Below the pieces are notes generated by a model that saw only the letters and a program-made list of their open reading frames with translations, was not told where the DNA came from and did no database searches. From CAZMSD01 sp964568855 (GTDB lineage Bacteria > CAIWAD01), in assembly GCA_964568855.1 (NCBI GenBank), contig CAZMSD010000012.1, forward strand, positions 1-64,000: a stretch of DNA of 64,000 bases. Reading direction: 5' to 3'. Positions 25,175 through 33,817 of the stretch are shown here, piece after piece. How positions within the stretch are numbered: the stretch's first letter is position 1; the number at the start of each line of letters is the position of its first letter. Position numbers and translations under genes: made by a program.

Positions 25175-26810
25175 GCACCCGGTCGACTTCCTGGTGACCG
25201 GCAGCGGTATCGCCGGGCTGAGCTTCGCCCTCTCCGCGGCCGAGTGCGGGAAAGTGCTGCTGATCTCCAAGGCGGATCTCGACGATTCGACGACGAACCT
25301 CGCCCAGGGCGGGATCGCCTCCGCGCTGGCGGGCGACGACAGCTGCGAGAGCCATGCCGCGGACACCCTCGAGTCGGGCGCGGGGCTGTGTCATGAAGAC
25401 GCCGTCCGCCTGCTCGTCGAGGAGGGCCCGGGCTGCATCGACTGGCTGGTCGAGCGGGGCACCTCCTTCACCCGCGATTCGGAAGGTTCCCTCGACCTGG
25501 GCCGCGAGGGCGGTCACACGCGGAACCGGATCGTCCACGCCGACGATCTGACCGGCGCCGAGATCGCCCGCGCGCTGCTGGCCCAAGCACGCGCACATCC
25601 CAACATCAGTCTGCTGGATCACTGGATGGTGGTCGACCTGATCACGCCCCATCACCTGGAGGGCGGAGGCCGGGGGGACGGCGGACCCTGCTACGGCGTC
25701 TATTGCATGCCCTGTCGCGAAGACGGGGACTGGAGAGTCCGCCGCGTGCTCTCGCGGATCACGCTGCTGGCCACCGGAGGTTCCGGCCGGATCTACCTGC
25801 ATACGACTAATCCGAGTATTTCCACCGGCGACGGCGTCGCCCTGGCCTACCGCGCCGGAGCGGAACTGGCCAACCTCGAGTTCTTCCAGTTTCATCCCAG
25901 CGCCTTGTATCACCCGGATGCGTCGAACTGGCTGATCTCGGAGGCCCTGCGGGGGTACGGCGCCCGCCTGGTGAACGACCGGGGCGCCGGCTTGATGGAC
26001 GGCGCGCATCCGCTCAGGGAGCTCGCTCCGCGCGACGTGGTGGCCCGGTGTATCGACGAGCACCTCAAGCGCAGCGGAGAAAGCTGCGCCTACATCGACT
26101 GCCGGCACCTGGATCAAGAGGAGCTGCGCCGGCGCTTTCCCAACATCACGGCCAAGTGCGACAGCCTGGGAATCGACGTCGGCCGCGATCCGATCCCAGT
26201 GGTCCCCGCCGCGCATTACCAGTGCGGCGGCATCCTCACGGACCTGGAGGGCCGCAGCAGCCTTGAGCGCCTGTACGCAGTGGGCGAGGCGGCCTGCACG
26301 GGTGTACACGGCGCCAACCGCCTGGCTTCCAACTCCCTGCTCGAGGCCGTGGTCTTCGCCCGCCGGGCGGGACGCGCGGCGATCCGAGAGCTGGAGCACG
26401 CCGATGTGCCCGCCGGCCGCATACCGGAATGGGACGTCAGCGGAACCTTCGACTCGGAGGAATGGGTGCTCGTGGAGCACGATCGCACCGAGGTTCGGCG
26501 CCTGATGTGGGATTACGTGGGGATCGTCCGCTCGCGGTTGCGCCTGCTTCGCGCCCGTTCCAGGATCCTGCTGATCGCCGGCGAGATCGAGGACTACTAC
26601 CGCCGCACGCGCCTGCGGCCCGGACTGGTGGAGCTGCGCAACCTGGTGGCCGTGGCCTACCTGACCATCAAGTGCGCCCTGTTCCGCGAAGAGTCCCGGG
26701 GACTGCACTATCGCAGCGACTATCCGCAGCGGGACGACGACCGTTGGCACAAGGACACCGTGGTGCGGCGCTCCTCTCCGGGAGAGACCTCCACGCGGGA
26801 CCTCCCCTGA
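25146..26810 (+). CDS. nadB: L-aspartate oxidase NadB
   Basis: L-aspartate oxidase of about 554 residues, start ATG 25146 (a TTG at 25137 is possible). FAD-binding GSGIAGLSFAL near the N-terminus, NLAQGGIA, GREGGHTRNRIVHA, TGGSGRIY, FFQFHPSALYHP and the signature ACTGVHGANRLASNSLLE are present. The C-terminal helical domain has the RSRLRLLRA and GLVELRNL segments of the fumarate reductase/NadB family. It converts aspartate to iminoaspartate for NAD synthesis with NadA (not seen here). It begins 29 bases inside lpxK, which implies translational coupling. Confidence 0.95.
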   Translation: MTTKATDIPEHPVDFLVTGSGIAGLSFALSAAECGKVLLISKADLDDSTTNLAQGGIASALAGDDSCESHAADTLESGAGLCHEDAVRLLVEEGPGCIDWLVERGTSFTRDSEGSLDLGREGGHTRNRIVHADDLTGAEIARALLAQARAHPNISLLDHWMVVDLITPHHLEGGGRGDGGPCYGVYCMPCREDGDWRVRRVLSRITLLATGGSGRIYLHTTNPSISTGDGVALAYRAGAELANLEFFQFHPSALYHPDASNWLISEALRGYGARLVNDRGAGLMDGAHPLRELAPRDVVARCIDEHLKRSGESCAYIDCRHLDQEELRRRFPNITAKCDSLGIDVGRDPIPVVPAAHYQCGGILTDLEGRSSLERLYAVGEAACTGVHGANRLASNSLLEAVVFARRAGRAAIRELEHADVPAGRIPEWDVSGTFDSEEWVLVEHDRTEVRRLMWDYVGIVRSRLRLLRARSRILLIAGEIEDYYRRTRLRPGLVELRNLVAVAYLTIKCALFREESRGLHYRSDYPQRDDDRWHKDTVVRRSSPGETSTRDLP

Positions 26811-26857
26811 ACGAATCGGAAGCGTGCTCGAAACCGTAGTGAATCACGGAGACCGCG

Positions 26858-27832
26858 ATGCAGACGAAGCTCAAGGGCAAGCATTTCATCAGCACCCAGG
26901 ACTGGACCGGGGAAGAGTTGAAAACCGTCGTGGAGTACGCCCAGCAGTTGAAACTGGCCCGTGTGGCTGGCGGGCAGACCCCGCTGCTGGGCGGCAAGAC
27001 GCTCTACATGATCTTCTTCGATTCCTCCACGCGGACGAGGAATTCCTTCGAGACTGGCATGACCCAGCTTGGAGGACACGCGGTCTTCCTCTCGCCGGAC
27101 AAAATGCAGATCAGCCACGGCGAGAACGCGCGTGACACGGCCAAGGTCCTTTCGCGCTACGGGGAGGGCATCGCGATTCGTCATTGCGCCTTCGGCGAGG
27201 GAAACCGCTACCTGCGCGAAGTCGCGGATCACGCGGAGGTTCCCGTGCTGAACATGCAGTGCGACGTGTATCACCCATGTCAGATCCTGGCGGACTACCT
27301 GACCATCCGCGAGAAGTTCGGCGACCGGCGCAGGCTGAAGCTGGGCGTGGCCTGGACCTCGGCGCCCAACTACGTCCGCCCGCTCTCCGTACCGCAGAGT
27401 CTGATCCTGATGATGCCGCGTTTCGGCATCGACGTGACGCTGGCCTATCCTCCCGAGTTCCGGCTGCTGCCCGAGATCGAGGAGCAGGCCCGGGCGAACG
27501 CCCGGGAGAGCGGCGCGCGTTTCGAGATCAGCCGGCGCTTCGAAGACGCCTTCGAGAACGCCGACGTGGTGATACCAAAGTCCTGGGGCCCCTTGCTGAC
27601 GACGCGGAACACGGCCGAAGGGCTGGCCCTGATCGAGAAGTATCCCCAGTGGCGCTGCGACGTCGAGCGCATGCGCCTGGGCCGGGAGGACCTGATCTAC
27701 ATGCACCCGCTGCCCGCCGATCGAGGCCGCGAGGTGACGGACGAGGTCATCGACGGGCCGCAATCCGTGGTCTACGACGAGGCGGAAAACCGCCTGCACG
27801 CCCAGAAGGCCCTGATGGCACTGACCATGTAA
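26858..27832 (+). CDS. Ornithine-carbamoyltransferase family transcarbamylase
   Basis: Transcarbamylase of 324 residues. The carbamoyl-phosphate loop reads DSSTRTRNSFETG, the second-site loop ISHGENARDTAKVL, then HCAFGEGNRYL and CDVYHPCQILADYLTI, as in OTCases. The C-terminal substrate loop reads YMHPLPADRGREV, with HPLP (as in aspartate transcarbamylases) where OTC has HCLP. The amino-group donor could be ornithine, N-acyl-ornithine or another amine. It is flanked by nadB and thrC rather than other arginine genes. A GTGAATCACGGAG stretch upstream supplies GGAG before the start. Confidence 0.82.
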   Translation: MQTKLKGKHFISTQDWTGEELKTVVEYAQQLKLARVAGGQTPLLGGKTLYMIFFDSSTRTRNSFETGMTQLGGHAVFLSPDKMQISHGENARDTAKVLSRYGEGIAIRHCAFGEGNRYLREVADHAEVPVLNMQCDVYHPCQILADYLTIREKFGDRRRLKLGVAWTSAPNYVRPLSVPQSLILMMPRFGIDVTLAYPPEFRLLPEIEEQARANARESGARFEISRRFEDAFENADVVIPKSWGPLLTTRNTAEGLALIEKYPQWRCDVERMRLGREDLIYMHPLPADRGREVTDEVIDGPQSVVYDEAENRLHAQKALMALTM

Positions 27833-27857
27833 GCCCCCCTCCCGCGGAGGACGGAGC

Positions 27858-29099
27858 GTGGCAGAATTCCACTTTCAATGCGTCGAGTGCGCGGAGCGCT
27901 ACGACGAGCGGCCGGACCTGCTGGTCTGTCCAGCCTGCGCCGCGAAGCAGCGGCGCGGGGGCGCCGTGCGCGGCGTGTTGCGGGTCGTGCTGCACGATCC
28001 GCCGGAAGCGCCGCCGCGGGGTGCGCTGAACGATCCCGAATTCCTCGCCGCCTGGCTGCCCATACGCGAGGCGGGGATAATTCCCGATTTTCCTGTGGGA
28101 GGAACGCCCCTGTTAAGCGCTCCCCGCCTGCGCGAACGGCTCGGCATGCCCGAGCTCTGGGTCAAGGACGACACGCGCAATCCCTCCGGCTCTACCAAGG
28201 ACCGGGCATCCCTGCTGGTGGCGGTCAAGGCCCTGGAGTACGGTCTGGACACCGTGGCCGCCGCCTCCACGGGTAACGCCGCCACAGCGCTGGCCGCCTG
28301 CGCCGCCGCCGCCGGCCTGCGCAGCGTGGTCTTCGTCCCCGCCGCGGCGCCGCGCGCCAAGCTGGTCCAGATGATGTGTTACGGCGCGCGGGTCTTCCCC
28401 GTGGAAGGCGATTACGACGATGCCTTCGAGCTGGCCCGCACGGCCTGCGAGCGCTTCGGCTGGTACAACCGGAACACGGCGCTGAATCCCTTCACGATCG
28501 AAGGCAAGAAGACCGCCGCCCTGGAGATCGCCTTCCAGTTGGGCGATGGAGCACCGGGGACGGTGATCGTGCCCACCGGCGACGGCGTGATCCTCTCCGG
28601 CCTGGCCAAGGGATTCGCGGACCTCGAGAGCTGCGGCGCCATCAGGGAGCGTCCACGCCTGATCGCGGTGCAGCCGGAGGGCTCGCCGGCGATCGCCCGC
28701 GCCGTCCGAGAGGGGCTGCCCGAGGCGACTTCCGTGGACCGCGCAGAAAGCATCGCCGACAGCCTGAACGTGGCGGCTCCGCGCAATTCAATCCTCTGCC
28801 TGGAGGATCTGCGGGCCTGTTCCGGAGACGCGGTGCTGGTAAGCGACGACCAGATCCGGGCGGCCATCACCGAGCTTGCCGCCACGACCGGCGTGTTTGC
28901 CGAACCCGCCGGAGCGACCGTCCTGGCCGGGCTGCGGGTCGCCCTCGCCGAGGGGCTGGTGGTTCGAAAAGACCGCGTCGTGCTGCTGGTCACGGGCACC
29001 GGCCTGAAGGACGTTCCCGCGGCGGAAAGTTGTATCACGACGCCCGCGTCCCTGCCTCCCGACCTCGAGATCCTGGAGCGACGTCTCAAGCGGAGTTGA
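27858..29099 (+). CDS. thrC: Threonine synthase
   Basis: PLP-dependent threonine synthase of 413 residues, start GTG 27858 with GGAGGACGGAG upstream. A small N-terminal zinc-ribbon-like segment (CVECAERYDERPDLLVCPAC) precedes the fold. The PLP lysine is Lys114 in NPSGSTKDRAS, and the Gly-rich phosphate loop is AASTGNAATALA. IVPTGDGVILSGLAKGF fits the substrate-binding part. It turns O-phosphohomoserine into threonine. Cysteate-synthase-like or other group II PLP roles are possible but less likely. Confidence 0.88.
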   Translation: MAEFHFQCVECAERYDERPDLLVCPACAAKQRRGGAVRGVLRVVLHDPPEAPPRGALNDPEFLAAWLPIREAGIIPDFPVGGTPLLSAPRLRERLGMPELWVKDDTRNPSGSTKDRASLLVAVKALEYGLDTVAAASTGNAATALAACAAAAGLRSVVFVPAAAPRAKLVQMMCYGARVFPVEGDYDDAFELARTACERFGWYNRNTALNPFTIEGKKTAALEIAFQLGDGAPGTVIVPTGDGVILSGLAKGFADLESCGAIRERPRLIAVQPEGSPAIARAVREGLPEATSVDRAESIADSLNVAAPRNSILCLEDLRACSGDAVLVSDDQIRAAITELAATTGVFAEPAGATVLAGLRVALAEGLVVRKDRVVLLVTGTGLKDVPAAESCITTPASLPPDLEILERRLKRS

Positions 29100-29373
29100 T
29101 TCGGCCGACCGCGGGCCGGCGCTTCCGCGCTGCGAACCCTCCACCGATCCGCCTACCCAAAACCACCCCTGAGCCTCCCTGGAGGAATACCGAGCGGGAA
29201 GAAACTTCCTCTCCCGGGGGAGGCTCTGCCGCCAACAGAACGCAGTGAATCGCTCACTTCAGAAGTGCGGAACTTGCAAGCTCCTGAATATCAGGACTTT
29301 GCAACAATGGCCCGAGCTGGCATCCGGATTGCCTCAGAGTGCTGCAAGCATTCTGTTCGCTTCGGAGAGGAAA
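29100..29373. other. Spacer before glycosylation island
   Basis: No confident gene. A GTG frame from 29245 joins the following gene but has no ribosome site. GAGCCTCCC (29171-29179) can pair with GGGAGGCTC (29218-29226) across 38 bases, a possible weak terminator or leader structure after thrC. The region marks the junction from housekeeping genes to the glycosylation island. Confidence 0.4.
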
Positions 29374-29754
29374 ATGAGAGCACTGCAGTCCAAAGAGAAG
29401 CTCAAGGGCAAGAAGGTTCTGTTCGTCCTGGGCGTCGGGCTGGGGTATCAGGTCAACGCGCTCAGGGAGCGCAAGGATCCGCAGGCCAGGATCTACGCCA
29501 TCGAATTGTACGAGGACGTGTTCAAGCGTGCGGTGGAAACCCAGAACTGGGATCCCGAGGGCAGCGAAGACCTCGAATTCTGGGTCGGCGAGGACATCGA
29601 GAGCGTGATCGAGCATCTGGACAAGATCACCTCGGAGATGGAGAAGGCCGACTGGGACATCATCACCAATCGGCCCTCGATCCGCCTGGCGCCCGAGTAT
29701 TACAAGCGCCTGATCCGCGAGCGCAAGTCGGCGACGCCTCGCAGCAAGACCTGA
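29374..29754 (+). CDS. Orphan Maf-N-like fragment
   Basis: A protein of 126 residues if read from ATG 29374, where GGAGAGG gives an ideal ribosome site; an upstream GTG at 29245 would give 169 residues but lacks one. It contains KKVLFVLGVGLGYQVNALR, the nucleotide-fold strand and loop found near the N-terminus of Maf/DUF115 (MptE-like) flagellin glycosyltransferases, then ARIYAIELYEDVFKRA. It stops before the CGAGPSLD-type core. It therefore looks like a stand-alone or truncated Maf N-terminal domain. It is the first gene of the glycosylation island. Function unknown. Confidence 0.6.
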   Translation: MRALQSKEKLKGKKVLFVLGVGLGYQVNALRERKDPQARIYAIELYEDVFKRAVETQNWDPEGSEDLEFWVGEDIESVIEHLDKITSEMEKADWDIITNRPSIRLAPEYYKRLIRERKSATPRSKT

Positions 29755-29779
29755 CAGCGTAACGAACCAGGGGGAAATC

Positions 29780-30847
29780 GTGGACCCCGCCGCCGCCAAG
29801 CGCATCATCCTGCTGGGCGACGGCCGGTGGGGCGCGGCCGCTCTCGGGCACTTGAGCCGGAGTCATGAGCTGCCCCTGCTGATAGGCCGCCGCCGTCCGA
29901 CCGACGCCAGCTTCCGGGAAGCCGCCCGGGCCCTGGGCCGGGAGGTGCTCCTCGCGGAGGACATCAACGGCCAGGCCTGGATCGATCGGCTGCGAGAGGC
30001 GCGACCGGACCTGCTGCTCTCGGTCTCCTACGACCAGGTGTTTCGCTCGAGGCTGCTGGAGGCGGTCCGGGCGCCGATCTTCAATCTGCACGCCGGGGAT
30101 CCGAGCAGGTACCGGGGGCGGGCCGTTCTTTGCTGGCAACTGCTGGAGGGGCGGCGCGAGGTTCTGCTCTGCGTGATACGAACCATTCGCGAAATAGACC
30201 GAGGACCGGTGCTGGCGCACAGGCGCCTGACGCTGGACCGGGACGGCGATTACGCGTCCGCGCTGGCGGCGGTCTGCAAGGCCGTTCCCGGGCTGCTGGA
30301 CGAGGCCCTGACCCGCCTCGACTCGCGGGAGACGGGGGCGAGCAGGGGAATCGGTCAAAGCGATGTTACGGACCCGCTGCCCTATCCAGCCGTCTACCCC
30401 CGCCGCGGTTCCGGCGACGAGTGGATCGACTGGGAAGCTTCGTCCACGACCGTCCTGCGCAAGATCCGGGCGCTGGCGGCGCCCAATCCCCTGGCCGCCA
30501 CTACCTACCGCGGACGGCTGGTCAGGATCGGCGCCGCGGAGGACTGCCCCGATTTCCCGCCGGCGGAGGGCCTGCCCGGCTGCATCATCGGCAGGGACGC
30601 GGACAGGGGACTGCTGGTTAAGACCGGCGATCGCGCCCTGTGGATCGACCGCCTGTGCGACGGCGAGGGCCGAGTACTGGCCTGCGCCCGCTTCAGCGTG
30701 TCCCGCCGCTTCGGCTTCGAGAAGCACGCCGAACTGCACCGCTTGCGATCGCGTATGGAGGAACTCGACCGGAATCTCGATGCGCGGGTATCGCGCCTGG
30801 AGGCGCTGCTCACCGCAAAGGGGGCCCCATGCGAATTCACGCCCTGA
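29780..30847 (+). CDS. Formyltransferase-family protein, probable sugar N-formyltransferase
   Basis: A protein of 355 residues, start GTG 29780 with AGGGGG upstream. It has the formyltransferase fold of methionyl-tRNA formyltransferase and sugar N-formyltransferases. The catalytic triad is Asn102 and His104 (FNLHAGDPSRYRGR) with Asp140 (IREIDRGPVL). A C-terminal OB-like region (about 225-305) resembles the Fmt C-domain, and the last 40 residues form a coiled coil. It overlaps the CMP-sugar synthetase by 19 bases. By context it would use 10-formyl-tetrahydrofolate to formylate an amino group of a nonulosonate precursor; this is an inference. Confidence 0.75.
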   Translation: MDPAAAKRIILLGDGRWGAAALGHLSRSHELPLLIGRRRPTDASFREAARALGREVLLAEDINGQAWIDRLREARPDLLLSVSYDQVFRSRLLEAVRAPIFNLHAGDPSRYRGRAVLCWQLLEGRREVLLCVIRTIREIDRGPVLAHRRLTLDRDGDYASALAAVCKAVPGLLDEALTRLDSRETGASRGIGQSDVTDPLPYPAVYPRRGSGDEWIDWEASSTTVLRKIRALAAPNPLAATTYRGRLVRIGAAEDCPDFPPAEGLPGCIIGRDADRGLLVKTGDRALWIDRLCDGEGRVLACARFSVSRRFGFEKHAELHRLRSRMEELDRNLDARVSRLEALLTAKGAPCEFTP

Positions 30848-31554
30848 TACCTGCCCGTGCGGGGTCGCGCAGGCTGCCCGGCAAGAACATGCTGGAGCTG
30901 GCCGGACGCCCGATGCTCGACTGGTCCGTGCTCGCCGCCCTGGACAGCGGCGTCTTCGAGCGCGTGCGCGTCAGCAGCGACGACGCGGGGGTTCTGCGGC
31001 ACGCCCTGGAGCTGGGCTGCGACGGCCTGCCCCCGCGCCCGGCGGCACTGGCGGCGAACGAAACGGACACGCTGGAGGTCGTGAGACACTACCTGGACTG
31101 GACGCGCGGATCCGCTGGAGGCGGGGAAAGCCCCGAGTGGCTGATGCTGCTCCAGCCCACCTCGCCCTTCCGTGGAGCGGAGCGGATCCGCGAGGCGGTG
31201 CTGGTCTCGATGCGCGGCGCCGGCGTTGAAGTGGTCTCCGTCGGCCCGCCCTGGAAGCCGGCGAACTGGATCCGGCGGGTCCGCGAGGACCGCCTGGAGG
31301 CCGCCCGGTTCGACAACGCCGAAGAGGCCCGGCAGCTTAACGGCGCGATCTACCTGCTGAACTGCGATCGGCTGGACGCCCGGGAAGCGCTGCTGCCCGC
31401 CGGGCCCCGAGCCCTGCGCATGGAGGCCTGGGAGTCCGTGGACGTGGACGGGCCCCTGGACTGGATCCTGGCCCGCGGCCTGGCTGATCGGCTGTCCGGC
31501 CGGGACGCCGCCGTCCGGCCGCCCCGGATGATCCCGGAGGAGCTGCCATGCTGA
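30829..31554 (+). CDS. legF: CMP-nonulosonate synthetase (NeuA/LegF/PseF family)
   Basis: Cytidylyltransferase of 241 residues from ATG 30829. The CTP-binding motif is LIPARAGSRRLPGKN at the N-terminus; LMLLQPTSPFRGAERI and VDVDGPLDW are characteristic of CMP-NeuAc/legionaminic/pseudaminic synthetases. It activates the nonulosonic acid as a CMP sugar for transfer to protein or polysaccharide. The legionaminic assignment rests on its neighbours (a LegC-type aminotransferase and a CBS/nucleotidyltransferase). It overlaps genes on both sides. Confidence 0.87.
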   Translation: MRIHALIPARAGSRRLPGKNMLELAGRPMLDWSVLAALDSGVFERVRVSSDDAGVLRHALELGCDGLPPRPAALAANETDTLEVVRHYLDWTRGSAGGGESPEWLMLLQPTSPFRGAERIREAVLVSMRGAGVEVVSVGPPWKPANWIRRVREDRLEAARFDNAEEARQLNGAIYLLNCDRLDAREALLPAGPRALRMEAWESVDVDGPLDWILARGLADRLSGRDAAVRPPRMIPEELPC

Positions 31555-32654
31555 ACCGCACCATCCGCAGCCTGCTCGTGGGACACGCGCCACCGTACAT
31601 CATCGCCGAAATCGGCGTCAACCACGACGGTTCCCTCGAGCGGGCCCTCGACCTGGTCGGCGTGGCGGCGGACTGCGGAGCCGACGCCGTCAAGTTCCAG
31701 GCCTTCGTGCCGGAGCTGCTGGCCAGTCCCGTGGCGCCCCTTGCCGAGTATCAGCGGATGAACCTGGGCCGTTCCGGATCGCAGCTCGAGCTGCTCAGGT
31801 CGCTGGAGCTGGGCGAAACCGCGCTGGCCGCCTGCAGGAAGGAAGCGCGAAGGCGCGGGCTGCATTTCGGCTGCACGCCCTTCGACATCGACTCGCTGAA
31901 CATGCTGCTGGGAATGGATCCCGACTTCATCAAGATCTCCTCCGGCGACGCCAACAACCCCGTCCTGCTGCGGGCCGCGCGGGAAGCGGGAGCGCGCGTG
32001 ATCGTCTCCACGGGCATGTGTGACACGGAAGACGTCGCCGGGATCCTGCGCCTGTTCGAAGAGCAGGAAGAGCGACTGGCGCTGCTTCATTGCGTATCTG
32101 CGTATCCCGCGCCGCTGGCCGAATGCAACCTGCGCGCGGTGGACGCCCTGCGCTCAAGGACGTGCTGGACGGGCTTCAGCGATCACACCCAGGGCGTGGG
32201 GGCGGCGGTTGCCGCCGTCGTCCTGGGAGCGCGGATCATCGAGAAGCACATCACCCACGATCCGGGGGCCCCGGGCCCGGACCATGCCTGCTCGATGGAC
32301 CGGTCGTCGTTCAGGGAGTTCGTCCGCGTGCTCAAGGAGCTTCGCGTGGCGCTGGGCGACGGCGTGAAACGGGTGATGCCCTGCGAGCGGGACACCCGGC
32401 GCGTGGCCCGCAGGTCGATCGCCGCGGCGAGGGACCTCGGGCGCGGAGCGGTTCTCAGGGAGGGCGACCTCGTGCTGCAGCGGCCGGGAACGGGAATCCC
32501 CCCGGGAGAGCTCGAAAGCCTCTACGGGCGCTGCCTGGCGCGGGAGCTGGAGCGAGGGACCCTGCTGACCCGGGAGGACCTGTTTCCCGAGCGTCACCCC
32601 GGATCCGGCGAACGGACCGGACCCGGCCTGCAACCCGGGGAGGCGGGCCGATGA
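31548..32654 (+). CDS. legI: N-acetylneuraminate/legionaminate synthase (NeuB family)
   Basis: NeuB-family synthase of 368 residues. The TIM-barrel start IIAEIGVNHDGSLERA, GADAVKFQAF, DFIKISSGDANN, STGMCD, LLHCVSAYPAPL, GFSDHTQGVG and IIEKHITHDPGAPGPDH are the standard active-site segments. A C-terminal SAF/antifreeze-like domain (about 285-345) ends in the PGTGIPPGE motif. It condenses phosphoenolpyruvate with a 6-carbon amino sugar. Start ATG 31548 overlaps legF by 7 bases. Confidence 0.93.
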   Translation: MLNRTIRSLLVGHAPPYIIAEIGVNHDGSLERALDLVGVAADCGADAVKFQAFVPELLASPVAPLAEYQRMNLGRSGSQLELLRSLELGETALAACRKEARRRGLHFGCTPFDIDSLNMLLGMDPDFIKISSGDANNPVLLRAAREAGARVIVSTGMCDTEDVAGILRLFEEQEERLALLHCVSAYPAPLAECNLRAVDALRSRTCWTGFSDHTQGVGAAVAAVVLGARIIEKHITHDPGAPGPDHACSMDRSSFREFVRVLKELRVALGDGVKRVMPCERDTRRVARRSIAAARDLGRGAVLREGDLVLQRPGTGIPPGELESLYGRCLARELERGTLLTREDLFPERHPGSGERTGPGLQPGEAGR

Positions 32655-33817
32655 AGATCTTCGCCGTGACGGGCGGCCGGTCGGACTACGACCTGCTGGG
32701 ACCGGTCCTGGAGGCGATCGAGGAGCGCCCCGGCATGGACCTGGTCGTTTTCGCGGCCTGCGCTCACCTGTCCTGCAGCTCGGGGTGCACGGTCGAGCGG
32801 ATCAGCGGCTTCCGGCGCACGCTCCGGCGCCCCACGCTGCTGGACTGGGACCGTCCGGAGGGACGGCTGAAGAGCATGGGCCTGGAACTGATCGCCCTGG
32901 CGCAGGATCTCGAGGAGTGCGGGCCGGACCTGGTGCTGGTGCTCGGCGACCGCGAGGACGCGTTGCTGGGGGCGGCGGCGGCCCGCTATTCGTGGATCCC
33001 GGTGGCTCACATCTTCGGCGGAGACCTGGGATGTCACACCGTGGACGACGACGTGAGACACGCCGTGACCATGCTTTCCCAGTTGCATTTCGCGGCCTCG
33101 CGCGCCAGCGCGGAGAACCTGGTCGCCCTGGGGGAGGCCGCCCGGTGCGTCCATTTCACCGGCAACCCGGCGCTGGATCGTCTGCGCGCGGCCCCTTCCT
33201 GGAGCGCGGAAAGGCTGGGCCGACACTTCGGGATCGATACCCGCCGGCCGGCGGTGCTGGTCTGCCAGCATCCCCTGGGGCCCGACCGGAACAGGGCCGA
33301 AGAGGAGATGAACACCATCATCGATGCCTGCGCCGGGCTGGAGGCGGAAATCCTCGTCAACGATCCCAACAGCGACCCGGGCCGCTCGGGCATCGCGGAG
33401 GCGATCGACGAGGCCCCGCTCGTCACTCCCTTGAGGAACGTGCCCCGCGAGGCCTGGACCGCGCTGCTGAAGCACGTGGACCTGATGCTCGGGAATTCCA
33501 GCGCGGGAATCTTCGAGAGCTCGTACCTGGGCATCCCGGCAGTCAACGTGGGGCCGCGCCAGCTCGGCCGGGAGCAGGCCGGGAACGTGGAATTCGTGGA
33601 ACCGGAGGCCGGTGATATCCGCGCCGCTGCCCGGCGGGCGCTTTTCGACGAGGAATACCGCGCTCGCGTGGCGGCTCTGGACTGCCCCTTCGGAGACGGC
33701 CGCGCGGCGGAGCGGATCGTCGACGAGCTGGAGCGGACGGAGGTCGAGAGACTGCTGCCGAAACGGCGCGCGTTTCAGCGCCTGCGACAATCCGAGGAGG
33801 CGACCCTGCATGTCTGA
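32651..33817 (+). CDS. legG: Hydrolysing UDP/GDP-sugar 2-epimerase (NeuC/LegG family)
   Basis: A protein of 388 residues, start ATG 32651 overlapping the previous stop. The N-terminus KIFAVTGGRSDYDLLGPVL is the classic NeuC/LegG start. LVLVLGDREDALLGA, PVAHIFGGDLGCHTVDDDVRHA, HFTGNPALD and LMLGNSSAGIFESSYLGIPAVNVGPRQ follow. The 120-residue point has the Asp/Asn-rich loop used for UDP release. It converts a nucleotide-linked diacetamido sugar to the free epimer that feeds the synthase. Between legI and the nucleotidyltransferase, as in legionaminic acid loci. Confidence 0.92.
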   Translation: MKIFAVTGGRSDYDLLGPVLEAIEERPGMDLVVFAACAHLSCSSGCTVERISGFRRTLRRPTLLDWDRPEGRLKSMGLELIALAQDLEECGPDLVLVLGDREDALLGAAAARYSWIPVAHIFGGDLGCHTVDDDVRHAVTMLSQLHFAASRASAENLVALGEAARCVHFTGNPALDRLRAAPSWSAERLGRHFGIDTRRPAVLVCQHPLGPDRNRAEEEMNTIIDACAGLEAEILVNDPNSDPGRSGIAEAIDEAPLVTPLRNVPREAWTALLKHVDLMLGNSSAGIFESSYLGIPAVNVGPRQLGREQAGNVEFVEPEAGDIRAAARRALFDEEYRARVAALDCPFGDGRAAERIVDELERTEVERLLPKRRAFQRLRQSEEATLHV

